This document shows, in pieces, positions 11,960 through 21,313 of a DNA stretch of 64,000 nt. How positions within the stretch are numbered: the first letter of the stretch is position 1; every line of letters begins with the position of its first letter. Under the pieces are notes generated by a model that had not been told where the DNA came from, did no database searches, and worked only from the letters and a program-made list of their open reading frames with translations. Source of the stretch: Paenibacillus sp. FSL H8-0332 (GTDB lineage: Bacteria; Bacillota; Bacilli; Paenibacillales; Paenibacillaceae); NCBI RefSeq assembly GCF_037963835.1, contig NZ_CP150145.1, forward strand, positions 6,076,001 through 6,140,000. Reading direction: 5' to 3'. The translations under genes and the position numbers were made by a program.

Positions 11960-12245
11960 CCTTAAAAGTTTTGTGGGCAACTACTCAAATTATATAAGAA
12001 GCACTAAAGAAATAAACAAAAAGCAAAAGAAACGGAGGGGAAATTTGGAACTGTAGGAGCGGTAGCGACCGCCTGAAAGCTTTCCGCAGGAAAGCTCGCT
12101 TCGGAAGCATCATCAGTCACCGGATTTCACCCGCGAAGAGCGGTTTAAATCAAGAAATCTGGGGACAACAGCGGCCGGAAGTCCAAATGTTCACCGCAGT
12201 GACGATGTAGCTTCAAGTTCAAATCTTAAGTGCATCTTAATATAA
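11960..12245. repeat. Non-coding repeat-like block between gatA and gatB
   Basis: About 290 bp without a gene. It contains several imperfect hairpins: AGCTTTCC-GCAG-GGAAAGCT near 12078-12097, GGTAGCGACC near 12061, and CCGCGAAGAGCGG near 12132. The stretch 12188-12240 shares a spaced pattern with 44192-44240: TGTTCACCGCAG, then CGAT, then a TAAGTGC.TCTTA tail. This looks like a dispersed palindromic repeat inserted in the operon. Confidence 0.5.
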
Positions 12246-12248
12246 AAG

Positions 12249-13706
12249 CTACATTTGCGGACGGGCCTTGTGATGCTCTGTATGCTGTTCAAAGGCATGC
12301 GCAACGCGCAGTACCGTACTCTCGTCAAACTCCTTGCCGATAATCTGCAGGCCGACAGGCAGGCCTTCTGCGAAGCCGCAAGGGATGCTGATGGCAGGAA
12401 TACCGGCCAGACTGACAGGAATGGTCAGGATATCATTCAGGTACATGGTCAGCGGATCTTCGGTCTGCGAGCCCAGCTTAAAGGCTGTCGTAGGCGCAGT
12501 CGGGCCGATCACGACATCATAATTCTTGAACACTTCATCGAAATCCTGCTTAATCAAGGTGCGAACCTTCTGCGCCTTCAAATAATAAGCATCGTAGTAT
12601 CCGGAGCTGAGCGCATAGGTGCCGAGCATAATCCGGCGTTTGACTTCAGGACCGAAGCCTTGACTGCGGGAGTTATGGTACAGATCCAGCAAACCGCCTC
12701 CGTCATCCACACGCGTCCCGTAACGGACACCGTCAAAACGGGCAAGGTTGGATGAAGCCTCGGAAGAAGACAGGAGATAATAAGCAGCTACGGCATATTC
12801 TGTATGCGGAAGCGAAACCTCTTCCCACACGGCGCCGAGACTCTCCAGCACTTTAAGCGCTGACAGCACGGATTCACGGACCGATGCGTCTACGCCTTCG
12901 CCGATGTATTCCTTCGGCACAGCTATACGCAGACCGGAAATATCACCGGTGAGCGAACTCAGATAATCAGGTATGCTAACCTTGGCCGAGGTGGAGTCCT
13001 GGGCATCATAACCGGCAATCGCCTGCAGTACATACGCTGAATCCTCAACGCTGCGGGTAATCGGACCGATCTGATCCAGGGAGGAGGCAAAAGCTACCAG
13101 ACCGTAACGGGAGACCAGGCCATAGGTAGGTTTAAGACCGACCACTCCGCAGTAGGAAGCCGGCTGGCGGATCGAACCTCCGGTATCGGAGCCAAGGGTG
13201 AAGAACACTTCTCCGGCCGCAACCGCCGCTGCCGAACCACCGCTCGACCCGCCGGGAACACGTTCCAGATCCCACGGATTGCGCACCGCCCCGAAGCTGG
13301 AATTTTCATTCGAACCGCCCATGGCGAACTCGTCCATGTTCAGCTTGCCCATGGTTACGGCATCGGCCTGGCGCAGCTTGGAGACTACGGTCGCATCATA
13401 AATCGGCTGGAAGTTATTAAGGAACTGGCTGGCACAGGTGGTGCGCAGACCTTTGGTCACAATATTATCCTTGATTCCGGCAGGCAATCCGAATAACAGA
13501 CCACCCGCTGCTCCGGACGCCAGCTTGTCATCAAGCGCACGTGCCTGATCACGGGCACCCTCTTCATTCAGTGTCAAAAAAGCATGAACCTTGCTGTCAC
13601 GTTCCGCAATGACGGACAGGGATTCTTCAGTCAGTTCACGGACCGAGACCTCTTTACTGTGCAGCATGTTATGTACTTCAGGTAGTCGATATTGAAACAG
13701 GCTCAA
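12249..13706 (-). CDS. gatA: Aspartyl/glutamyl-tRNA amidotransferase subunit A
   Basis: The glutaminase subunit of GatCAB, which releases ammonia from glutamine for transamidation by GatB. At 485 residues it is full length. The amidase Ser-cisSer-Lys triad is intact: K79 in PAGIKDN, S154 in PGGSSGGS and S178 in SDTGGSIRQP, with numbering identical to the Staphylococcus aureus enzyme when the start is the TTG at 13706. That TTG is preceded by AGGAGG with 7-base spacing. The frame is open 22 codons further upstream, but this would run into the spacer after gatC. The gene starts 25 bp after gatC. Confidence 0.96.
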   Translation of the reverse strand: MSLFQYRLPEVHNMLHSKEVSVRELTEESLSVIAERDSKVHAFLTLNEEGARDQARALDDKLASGAAGGLLFGLPAGIKDNIVTKGLRTTCASQFLNNFQPIYDATVVSKLRQADAVTMGKLNMDEFAMGGSNENSSFGAVRNPWDLERVPGGSSGGSAAAVAAGEVFFTLGSDTGGSIRQPASYCGVVGLKPTYGLVSRYGLVAFASSLDQIGPITRSVEDSAYVLQAIAGYDAQDSTSAKVSIPDYLSSLTGDISGLRIAVPKEYIGEGVDASVRESVLSALKVLESLGAVWEEVSLPHTEYAVAAYYLLSSSEASSNLARFDGVRYGTRVDDGGGLLDLYHNSRSQGFGPEVKRRIMLGTYALSSGYYDAYYLKAQKVRTLIKQDFDEVFKNYDVVIGPTAPTTAFKLGSQTEDPLTMYLNDILTIPVSLAGIPAISIPCGFAEGLPVGLQIIGKEFDESTVLRVAHAFEQHTEHHKARPQM

Positions 13707-13731
13707 CTTGCTTCCTCCTCTCAGGGTATGG

Positions 13732-14019
13732 TTATTCCAGAACAGCGGGAACCTTGAAGTGTCCGTCTTCATGTTCCGGTGCGTTAAGCAGCGCTTCCTC
13801 TTGGGTCAGGCTCTCCTTCACCGCATCGTCACGCATCACATTGCTGACTTGCAGCACATGGGTGGTCGGCTCTACATTCTCGGTATCCAGTTCATTCAAT
13901 TTCTCGGCATATTGTAAAATAGCATTCATTTGTTCGGTGAAGGTAGCCTCTTCTTCCGGGCTTAATTGCAGTCGGGCCAGCTTGGCCACATGCTGCACAT
14001 CTTTGACGGTGATGCTCAT
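13732..14019 (-). CDS. gatC: Aspartyl/glutamyl-tRNA amidotransferase subunit C
   Basis: The small 95-residue subunit that wraps around GatA and stabilises its contact with GatB. The family pattern is present: 'VQHVAKLARLQLSPEE' at the N terminus, 'LNELDTENVEPTTHV' in the middle, and 'FKVPAVLE' at the end. It is the first gene of the gatCAB operon; a good sigma-A promoter lies about 50-80 bp upstream. Confidence 0.95.
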   Translation of the reverse strand: MSITVKDVQHVAKLARLQLSPEEEATFTEQMNAILQYAEKLNELDTENVEPTTHVLQVSNVMRDDAVKESLTQEEALLNAPEHEDGHFKVPAVLE

Positions 14020-14070
14020 AATGAATATCCCTCCTGTTTAAAGGGCTAAAGCGCCCGGATAACGTTTTTA

Positions 14071-14099
14071 ATTATAGGGTAGACGGCCTTACAATTCAA
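14071..14099 (-). promoter_or_regulatory. gatCAB promoter
   Basis: Minus strand TTGAAT (14099-14094), 17 bp, perfect TATAAT (14076-14071), 52 bp before the gatC start. Confidence 0.75.
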
Positions 14100-14129
14100 T
14101 GCGCTTGTCGATGGAGGGAGATATATACA

Positions 14130-14172
14130 GCAAAAGACCCGCACCTGCTGATTGTGGCAGGAAGCGGGTCTT
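14130..14172 (-). terminator. Terminator of the araA operon
   Basis: Minus-strand hairpin AAGACCCGC.TCCTGC / GCAGG.GCGGGTCTTTT located 22 bp after the araA stop. It ends the long carbohydrate transcription unit. Confidence 0.85.
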
Positions 14173-14193
14173 GAGTGCTTAAGCTTAATCCGG

Positions 14194-15687
14194 CTAATGA
14201 TTCATCCGGTAATACAGGTCATTCCAGCGCAGCTCATTCTCAAGTGAAATCATGGTGCTGGAGGTGTCGATGACAAGGCACTCGACCCCTGCCATACGCG
14301 CCCAATCCCGGAGCTGTTCACTTGTTGTATGGAAGGAAAAGGCGAAGTGATGTGCACCCCCGGCCAGAATCCACGCTTCCGATGCACGGGTCAAGGACGG
14401 CTCCGGCTGCCAGAGGAGCCGCGCTACCGGCAGATGAGGCATTCTATGTTCATTCTGTACGGCATTCACTTCATTGACGATCAGGCGGAACCGGTCGCCC
14501 ATATCCACCAGTGTGGCATTGATTCCTTTGCCGCTGGCTCCGTTAAATATTAGACGCGCAGGAGCTTCCTTGCCGCCGACAAACAAGGGATGCACTTCAA
14601 TCCTTGGTCTGTCCGCAGCCAGGGACGGGCAGATCTCCAGCATATGGGAACCCAGTACCATTTCATTGCCCTTTTGCAGATGATACGTATAATCCTCCAT
14701 GAAAGAGGTCCCTTGATTACCGGCCATAATCTTCATCATCCGTACCAGCGCGGCCGTCTTCCAGTCGCCTTCACCGCCGAAGCCGTAGCCTGCCGCCATC
14801 AGCCGCTGAGCCGCCAGCCCCGGCAATTGCTTCAGTCCATGCAGGTCCTGGAAGCTGGTCACGAACGCTGTATACCCGCCCTCCTCCAAAAATTCGCTCA
14901 GCGCAATCTCCATCCGCGCCTGTTCACGAATGGCTTCCCGTTCAGCGCCATCGGCGCGACCCTGATCCGTAAAGTCATATAATTCGGCGTATTCATCCAT
15001 CAGCCTACGCAGCTTGGCATCACTTACACTCCGAACCCGTTCAGCCAGATCACCGGCCGGATAACCGTTGACCGTCCACCCCAGCTTGATTTGCGCCTCC
15101 ACCTTATCGCCTTCCGTCACTGCGACATCACGCATATTGTCGCCGAATCTGGCGATTCTCATCGTCTGGCTCCCGGTATAGCCCGCCGCCGTCTTCATCC
15201 ACCCTCCGATTCTTGCACGCACCTCTTCATCCTTCCAGTGGCCCGCAATAATCTTTCGGGCCATGCGCAGGCGGGCGCCGATGAACCCGAACTCACGGTC
15301 GCCGTGCGCCGCCTGGTTCAAGTTCATAAACTCCATGTCGATACTGTCCCAGGGAATCTCGATATTGTATTGGGTATGGAGATGGAGCAGCGGCTTGCGC
15401 AGCTGGGTAAGCCCCGAGATCCACATTTTGGCCGGAGAGAAGGTGTGCATCCATGTGATCACCCCCGCGCAGGTCCCGCTGGAATTGGCTTCAAGGCACA
15501 CTCGCAGAATCGCTTCCGGAGCTGTGACCGTTTCGCGGAACTCAATCGGATACGGAAGGCCCCCTTCGCGGTTTAGCTCCTCGACCATTCTCCTGGAATT
15601 CTCCTCCACCTGCTCAAGTACATCCTCTCCGTACAAACCTTGGCTTCCTGTTACAAACCAGAATACATATGGCTTAGCTTGCAGCAT
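14194..15687 (-). CDS. araA: L-arabinose isomerase
   Basis: The cytoplasmic enzyme converting L-arabinose to L-ribulose with a divalent metal. At 497 residues it is full length and closely follows the B. subtilis AraA pattern. Metal and catalytic residues are intact: E306 in GGEGDWK, E331 in MEDYTYHL, H348 in GSHMLE and H446/H447 in LAGGAHH. It is the last gene of a long minus-strand operon, after a DUF4432 gene, a class II aldolase and an FGGY kinase. No araD is present in the window, which is odd for a classical arabinose operon (see findings). The operon terminator follows directly. Confidence 0.93.
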   Translation of the reverse strand: MLQAKPYVFWFVTGSQGLYGEDVLEQVEENSRRMVEELNREGGLPYPIEFRETVTAPEAILRVCLEANSSGTCAGVITWMHTFSPAKMWISGLTQLRKPLLHLHTQYNIEIPWDSIDMEFMNLNQAAHGDREFGFIGARLRMARKIIAGHWKDEEVRARIGGWMKTAAGYTGSQTMRIARFGDNMRDVAVTEGDKVEAQIKLGWTVNGYPAGDLAERVRSVSDAKLRRLMDEYAELYDFTDQGRADGAEREAIREQARMEIALSEFLEEGGYTAFVTSFQDLHGLKQLPGLAAQRLMAAGYGFGGEGDWKTAALVRMMKIMAGNQGTSFMEDYTYHLQKGNEMVLGSHMLEICPSLAADRPRIEVHPLFVGGKEAPARLIFNGASGKGINATLVDMGDRFRLIVNEVNAVQNEHRMPHLPVARLLWQPEPSLTRASEAWILAGGAHHFAFSFHTTSEQLRDWARMAGVECLVIDTSSTMISLENELRWNDLYYRMNH

Positions 15688-15706
15688 ATCAAATTCCTCC
15701 GTTAGT

Positions 15707-16756
15707 TCAGTTCGTTTTGAATTTCAATTCAATCTCGTAATGAACGGCTTCTCCAGGCTCCAGCAGCTTCAAAGAATGCGCTCTGTGCTCCTCCGCTCTT
15801 CCCCGGGTCCAGCAATTGGACGGCTCGAGTCCCAGCACATGTTCACCTGCTCCGGGCATTCTCCACTGCACCAGTCTGGGCAGCGTCCGCTGATCCCACT
15901 TCAGCTCTACCGTCAGGCCTCCCGATGAAGAGGATAAGCCGGGTATAGGAAAAGAAGGGCTGCTGATTTGAGCGCAGATGTACGTTTGCCGTTCCAATGG
16001 CTCATGGTAGTACACTTGTTCCTTAAAACGCTGATCCGGCGCCTGCCATTCATGTATCCGTGATATCTCCATATCATCATCACGCGGAGCACAGCTGCTC
16101 TCCGGCAATACAATCCGGGTATCCTCCGCAAGCAGCGGAAAGCCAAAGTTGAAATGATACAGCATCAGATGCGGGGCCGGTGTAAAGCCTGCATTCTCCA
16201 CGCAATCGTTAAGCAGCAGACTGTTCTCTCCAAGCCTGCTTGTAATGGTGCGGGTTAAACGCAGCTTATGTCCAAAAATGGACGTCTCCTCTATGACTCC
16301 CCGCAGGCGGATCTCATATTCATTGTCTTGCCATTCCGCCTGATACGAAGCTTGGCGTGCAGACGTATGATGAATCTGTCCATGCAATCCATAAGCTCCG
16401 TATTCGTCCCGGCCGGCCGCACCTGCCTGCGACAATCCGCAAGTCATCAGCAACCCGCCGGAGGCTGTCTGCAGCCAGTGATTCCCCTCATCCCTGAAAT
16501 AAGCGGCATGGGGATCGCCGTTGGCGGCAGACCAGCTAACCGGAATGCCGCAAAATTCAGCCAAAGAGATATCCATTCCCTTGCCGGGATGCACCCAATA
16601 GGAGAGGCCAGTGCCGGTCCGCACACGGAACACTTCCTGACCGGCCTCCGGCCCTTCTCTCATTACAAAGGGCTGCACTCCCGCAAGCTGCTCTATTCTC
16701 CCAACTCTCGCTTCCAGCTCACGACGGGTCCATTCTCTGCCATAAAGTCTTGCCAT
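15707..16756 (-). CDS. DUF4432 family aldose-epimerase-like protein
   Basis: A 349-residue protein of the DUF4432 group, which shares the galactose-mutarotase fold. The family is thought to act on free sugars as an epimerase, but the reaction is not established. Family features are 'VHPGKGMDI' near residue 70, 'GGLLMTCGL', 'YGLHGQIHHTSA' and 'LMLYHFNFGFPLL'. I chose the ATG at 16756 because AGGAGG lies 9 bases upstream; the open frame extends another 17 codons with no such signal. The position between the aldolase and araA suggests it interconverts sugar anomers for the isomerase. That is an inference from context. Confidence 0.82.
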   Translation of the reverse strand: MARLYGREWTRRELEARVGRIEQLAGVQPFVMREGPEAGQEVFRVRTGTGLSYWVHPGKGMDISLAEFCGIPVSWSAANGDPHAAYFRDEGNHWLQTASGGLLMTCGLSQAGAAGRDEYGAYGLHGQIHHTSARQASYQAEWQDNEYEIRLRGVIEETSIFGHKLRLTRTITSRLGENSLLLNDCVENAGFTPAPHLMLYHFNFGFPLLAEDTRIVLPESSCAPRDDDMEISRIHEWQAPDQRFKEQVYYHEPLERQTYICAQISSPSFPIPGLSSSSGGLTVELKWDQRTLPRLVQWRMPGAGEHVLGLEPSNCWTRGRAEEHRAHSLKLLEPGEAVHYEIELKFKTN

Positions 16757-16790
16757 ACCACCATTCCTCCTGCACCCGGGAAGGAAAGCC

Positions 16791-17669
16791 TCAGGCTTGT
16801 CCGGCACTCCCGAAAATTCTCATCGTACGAACAATATCCTGCTGCACAGCTTCCATAGCCCATCTGGATAGATCATGATAATAGCTTTTGCGCTGCTGCG
16901 CGCTGTTGGCCGCCAATTTCGCCTGGAGGATATTGGCCACTTCATGCGCCATATTGGAATAATAGTTAAGCTTGCGGATGCCGCACTGTATGGAAGTTTC
17001 ATAGGCAGCTTCATCCAGTCCAGACCCGCCATGCATCACCAGCGGCAGGCCGGTAAGCTCTTTGATGAGCTTCAAACGCTCAAAATCCAGAACCGGTTCT
17101 GTCAGATAAACACCGTGCGCGGTCCCGTAAGCAACGGCGAGCGCATCGACATCGGTATTTGCAATAAAGGTCTGTGCCTCTTGGGGATTGGTGTATACAT
17201 CGTCCGGATCATATTCTTCGATCTCTTCCTCCGCTCCGCCGCCCTCCGGACGCAGAATCTTGCCAAGCTCGGCTTCTACGGAAACTCCAAGCGCCTTGGC
17301 GATTTTGCTGATCTCATTGGTCTGGCGGATATTCTCCTCCAGCGGCAGATGCGCACCGTCGAACATCACCGACGAGAAGCCGAGTTGCATCGCCCGGATC
17401 AGAATTTCGTGATCCTGGCCGTGGTCCAGGTGTACCGCAACGGGAACCCGCGCTTGCCTCGCAGCCGCCAGTATAATGGGAGCGATCACTTCAAGCGGAA
17501 CAAGCGGAATATGCACTTCCGCAAAGGACAGAATGACCGGTGAGCGCGCCTCCTCGGCCCCGGCAATGATTCCCCGGATCATCTCCAAATTAATCACATT
17601 GTACGCGCCGACGGCATAACGTTTGGCTTCGGCATCCTTCATTAACTCTTTCAGGGTCACTAATGGCAT
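16791..17669 (-). CDS. Class II (zinc) fructose-bisphosphate-type aldolase
   Basis: A 292-residue class II ketose-bisphosphate aldolase. Zinc ligands are H83 (in HLDHGQDHE), H185 and H213 (in MHGGSG), with catalytic D82. Relatives cleave fructose-1,6- or tagatose-1,6-bisphosphate, or 5-dehydro-2-deoxygluconate-6-phosphate, giving DHAP or a related triose. It sits between an FGGY kinase and AraA, so the true substrate is probably the phosphorylated ketose made by that kinase. A glutamate-rich insertion at about 147-152 is visible. Not AraD: that enzyme belongs to the separate class II aldolase/adducin family. A good AGGAG site precedes the ATG. Confidence 0.87.
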   Translation of the reverse strand: MPLVTLKELMKDAEAKRYAVGAYNVINLEMIRGIIAGAEEARSPVILSFAEVHIPLVPLEVIAPIILAAARQARVPVAVHLDHGQDHEILIRAMQLGFSSVMFDGAHLPLEENIRQTNEISKIAKALGVSVEAELGKILRPEGGGAEEEIEEYDPDDVYTNPQEAQTFIANTDVDALAVAYGTAHGVYLTEPVLDFERLKLIKELTGLPLVMHGGSGLDEAAYETSIQCGIRKLNYYSNMAHEVANILQAKLAANSAQQRKSYYHDLSRWAMEAVQQDIVRTMRIFGSAGQA

Positions 17670-17682
17670 TCTTCAGCATCTC

Positions 17683-19200
17683 CTATGGGTTCGACATGAC
17701 GTTATTCACTGCTTGATACAGCCGTTTATATTTGGCGTAATTCTCATCATAATGCCTGCGGTTCTCCGGGCGGGGATAGAAGGTAGTGCCCACCTTCACC
17801 AAACGGCGGGCAGCTTCTGCATAGGAAGGGAACACTCCCAGCGCCACCCCGGCCAGAATAACCGCTCCTAGAATACCCGCCTCTTCGATATCAAGGGCGA
17901 TGACGGCCCTATTCATGATGTCCGCCTTGATTTGCAGCCATAGGGCAGACTTGGCACCGCCGCCGCAGGCTTTTAGATCCCTGATACGCATACCCGCTTG
18001 CTCCAGACAATCCAGATTGAGCCTCATCTCATAGGTGACGCCCTCCATCAAGGCTCTGTACAGTTCACCCTTCGTAGTGTTGAAATTCAAGCCCGCGATG
18101 ACCCCAACCGCAGCCGGATTCATGTAAGGTGTGCCTGAGCCGGCAAAATGCGGCAGTACCAAAATGTCTGTAGGACCTTCTCCGGCGCTCTCGCCCATAA
18201 TCTCATAGACACTCCGGCCGGACTTATCTGCCGCACATTTCTCTTCATAACCGAACTGGTCCCTGTACCACTTGAGCAGGGAGCCGCCGGTGAAATTAAA
18301 CGCATAGGTGGTATAACTCCCCTGGATATAAGGAACCAGCGCCAGCTTGCTGAGCGCAAGCGCTTGGTCATTGACCTGCATTTTATCGAAGACCGGCGTG
18401 ATGCACTCTACGGTGCCGATGCCGTCTACGGCCGAGCCTTCTTCCGTGACTCCCGCGCCAATGGCAGCGCATACCTGGTCATGTCCGCCGAGCACCAGCT
18501 GAAGGTGGGCAGGCAGTCCCAGCGCCTCAGCCGCTGCGGGTGAAATCCGGCCGAGCCGTGATCCAAGCTCCAGCGCCTGGGGAAATATCCCGCTCCTTAA
18601 GCCTGACGCCCGGATTATCTCCTCATCCCACTCAAGCCGGTGAACATCAAAGGCCATCGTTCTGGACGCCAGCGAATAGTCGATCACGGGTCCTGCACCC
18701 AGCTTGTAGAGAATAAATGATCCAAACGGCAGAAAGGTATGAAGCCGCTCATAAATGTCCGGCCGCTCTTCCCGGTACCACATCAATTTGGAGAGGGTGT
18801 ACATCGGATGGGGATGAAGACCCGTCCTGCCAATGATCTTCTCTTCTCCGATATGCTCCACCAAAACCTCCAGTTGCTCGCTTCCCCGCTTGTCAATATA
18901 CAGCAGGCTGTTTCCAAGCACGCAGCCCCCGCTGTCGAGCAGAACGGCAGCCTCCCCAAAGGAAGAAACGGACAGTCCGGCAAGCATGGCAGGCGGTCTG
19001 TCATACTTAATCATTGCGGAACTGATCACAGCTTGAACCGCTTCCCACACCCGCTGCGGGCTCAGCTCATAACAGCCGCTTTCCGGCGATTCCATGGGAT
19101 ATTCCCTGTATGCCTGGGCCAGCACCTCACCCGTTGGAGCCATGATCAGGCATTTCGTTCCTGTTGACCCGATATCTAGGCCTATGAGATCGACGGCCAT
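17683..19200 (-). CDS. FGGY family carbohydrate kinase
   Basis: A 505-residue sugar kinase of the FGGY family (xylulokinase/ribulokinase/fuculokinase relatives). The N-terminal phosphate loop is 'IGLDIGSTGTKC'. The second-domain signatures 'LVLGGHDQVCAAIGAG' and 'LKACGGGAKSALWLQIKADI' are present. It looks nearer the xylulokinase branch than classical AraB, so the sugar and the phosphorylated carbon cannot be named from sequence alone. It starts 9 bp after the GH31 gene and ends 13 bp before the aldolase, which indicates tight co-translation. The substrate is inferred to be the ketose made by AraA. Confidence 0.88.
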   Translation of the reverse strand: MAVDLIGLDIGSTGTKCLIMAPTGEVLAQAYREYPMESPESGCYELSPQRVWEAVQAVISSAMIKYDRPPAMLAGLSVSSFGEAAVLLDSGGCVLGNSLLYIDKRGSEQLEVLVEHIGEEKIIGRTGLHPHPMYTLSKLMWYREERPDIYERLHTFLPFGSFILYKLGAGPVIDYSLASRTMAFDVHRLEWDEEIIRASGLRSGIFPQALELGSRLGRISPAAAEALGLPAHLQLVLGGHDQVCAAIGAGVTEEGSAVDGIGTVECITPVFDKMQVNDQALALSKLALVPYIQGSYTTYAFNFTGGSLLKWYRDQFGYEEKCAADKSGRSVYEIMGESAGEGPTDILVLPHFAGSGTPYMNPAAVGVIAGLNFNTTKGELYRALMEGVTYEMRLNLDCLEQAGMRIRDLKACGGGAKSALWLQIKADIMNRAVIALDIEEAGILGAVILAGVALGVFPSYAEAARRLVKVGTTFYPRPENRRHYDENYAKYKRLYQAVNNVMSNP

Positions 19201-19209
19201 GTCCCCGAT

Positions 19210-21279
19210 TCAGCCCCTCTCCCCATCCGGGACGTATTTCACACCGGCTATACTATAGCGCTCAGAGATTATGTCTTGTTCCTCTATGCTCAGACCGCCT
19301 TCTTGGGTCACCTTAATTGAGGCAAAAGGCAGGCTCTCAGAAATCATGGAATAGCTTACTGCATCATCACATAAAAGCGAGCATTCCCCTGCTTCCGCAC
19401 CGTACAGAACAGGCTCTATATTAAAAACGGTATCGTCCCGGACACATAGAACGGGCTCTGCCCAAGGAATTAGCGCGCCCTGTTTGATATACAGAGGAAC
19501 TTCATCCTCAGCAACCTGGCGGGTGATCCATTGTCCGCCGTTCAGCCACTCTCCGGTCAAACGTTCGTACCAGCGGCCTTGAGGCAGGTAGAGCTTACGT
19601 GTGTCACCGTTACCATAGACAACAGGAGCAGCCATAAGATCCTCTCCAACCATGAACTGGTCGAAGCAATCCAGCACCTCAGAGTCACCCGGGTAATCCA
19701 TCACTAAGGGACGTATAGGCGGTACCCCCTGCTGACGGTATCTGCCAAATGCGGCATACAGGTAAGGAATCAGACTCATTCGGATTTGCAGAAGCTTTCT
19801 GCATTGCTGCGCCAGTTGCGGCCAATCCTCCAGCCATTCACCGGCATGGTTCTTGTCATGATCGAATTGCTTCCACGGCGGCGAAGGAATCATATAACAG
19901 TTAAGCACCGCCAGAGGCGAGAAAATCACAGCGCCAATCCGGCGCAGCAGCTCTTCCCTCGTTGCTGTCTGGCGGACCTCCGGCGACCAGAGCAGACCTG
20001 AGAAGGACGCTGTGGCCAGCCCCCGTACGAAGTCTTCATGGTCGTAGAGGTCGCTGTACAGTACATAGGGATAGGGCGCCGCAAGCGCATGGGAAGCGCG
20101 TACCTGTCCATAGGTCCGGCGATCCGCTGCCTTGAACGGGGCGAGCATCGTTTGCTGATAGAGCTGGCCGAACAAGCTGTGCATCTGCTCCCCGTCCGCC
20201 CCTCCCGGAAAACGGGCGAAATCGGGAAAACCCCAGTTGCCGATATAATCGCCGTTATCACATTCATCCAGCTTGAAGCCTGACAACCCCGCCTCAATGA
20301 AGGGCTGGTGGATGTCCGTGAAGGCTTTCCGGGCCTCAGCTTGGGTGAAATCCGGCACCAGACCGTCCCATACATAGCTGTCGGCCGAATAAGGCTTCAG
20401 CTCCGGGAAGACAGGACTATCAGGATGCACATAAGCATGCTCCCACAGATTAAGCCGGTACCCCATATCATTCAGATCCTGGATCAGCCTTGTTTCATCC
20501 GGAAATCTGTTGCTGTCCCACACATAAGTACAGGAGTAGGCGTTCGTCTGCCAGCCGGGCTCCAGACCAAACATGTCGCAGGGCATCTCATCTTCCCTGA
20601 TTTGCCGGGCTAACTGCAGGACATCCTCCTGATCCGCATGCCAGTCGGCGCGGTACATCACACCCAATCCCCACATCGGAGGTAACGCCCCGCCGCCGCT
20701 GAACAGATTATAGCGGCTGACCGCGTCCTTCATATCCCCGCCGCAAAACACATAAATATCTACTCCTTGCGCCGCAGGGATATCCACCAGCATATTGCCG
20801 CTTCCCTTTTTCACTTCCCAGTGCCCCTTCTCGGTGCCTGCCGATTCGAAGCCTTCCAGATCCTGCTTGCTGCCAACTCTCTTGCACCCTCCGCTGAAAA
20901 AGGTTGCGTACCGGGCCGTATCCACCAGAATGGCATAACCGGCAGTACTTACATAAAAGGGAACCGGCGCATGGGAGTCGCCCAGATCCGCGGACGGGTC
21001 GGAATTCGTGCGCAGCTTCTTCTTGCTGCCGCTCTGTCTGAACGATTTAAGCTGTAAGCCCAAACCGTATACTTCCTCTTCCGGCTCCAAGGGAATCTCC
21101 AGCAATACAGAGCCCTGGCGCGGTTGAAAATGAATGTCCTCCCTTAGAAAGGGAAGCGGATTATCTTCAAGCGCATTCAGCGCTTCGAGACATGTGACGG
21201 GCTTCAATACCGATACCGGTGTAAATTCTTCGGGTGTTCCGAAGGTCAGCTTAAAGATTCCACTGGCAATTTTCTGCAT
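19210..21279 (-). CDS. Glycoside hydrolase family 31 protein, alpha-xylosidase-like
   Basis: A 689-residue cytoplasmic GH31 enzyme (no signal peptide). The family splits alpha-linked glucose, xylose or related sugars from oligosaccharides. The nucleophile is D338 in 'GFKLDECDNG'. The acid/base loop reads 'LYSDLYDHEDF', unlike the 'GGDN' form of typical alpha-glucosidases, so a different substrate is likely. The N-terminal beta-domain 'VYGLGLQLKSFRQSG' and C-terminal 'MAAPVVYGNGDTRKLYLP' are also typical. It lies directly downstream of the permeases, as expected for an enzyme that processes imported oligosaccharides. GGAGAAATGG precedes the ATG. Confidence 0.88.
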   Translation of the reverse strand: MQKIASGIFKLTFGTPEEFTPVSVLKPVTCLEALNALEDNPLPFLREDIHFQPRQGSVLLEIPLEPEEEVYGLGLQLKSFRQSGSKKKLRTNSDPSADLGDSHAPVPFYVSTAGYAILVDTARYATFFSGGCKRVGSKQDLEGFESAGTEKGHWEVKKGSGNMLVDIPAAQGVDIYVFCGGDMKDAVSRYNLFSGGGALPPMWGLGVMYRADWHADQEDVLQLARQIREDEMPCDMFGLEPGWQTNAYSCTYVWDSNRFPDETRLIQDLNDMGYRLNLWEHAYVHPDSPVFPELKPYSADSYVWDGLVPDFTQAEARKAFTDIHQPFIEAGLSGFKLDECDNGDYIGNWGFPDFARFPGGADGEQMHSLFGQLYQQTMLAPFKAADRRTYGQVRASHALAAPYPYVLYSDLYDHEDFVRGLATASFSGLLWSPEVRQTATREELLRRIGAVIFSPLAVLNCYMIPSPPWKQFDHDKNHAGEWLEDWPQLAQQCRKLLQIRMSLIPYLYAAFGRYRQQGVPPIRPLVMDYPGDSEVLDCFDQFMVGEDLMAAPVVYGNGDTRKLYLPQGRWYERLTGEWLNGGQWITRQVAEDEVPLYIKQGALIPWAEPVLCVRDDTVFNIEPVLYGAEAGECSLLCDDAVSYSMISESLPFASIKVTQEGGLSIEEQDIISERYSIAGVKYVPDGERG

Positions 21280-21313
21280 AATCCATTTCTCCTACTGTAA
21301 ATAGTTTTTGGAA

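Noticed and set aside
18350..18375. A cre-like palindrome (GCAAGCGCTTGG) inside the FGGY kinase gene
   Set aside because: It does not match the fixed positions of the cre consensus and lies deep in coding sequence.
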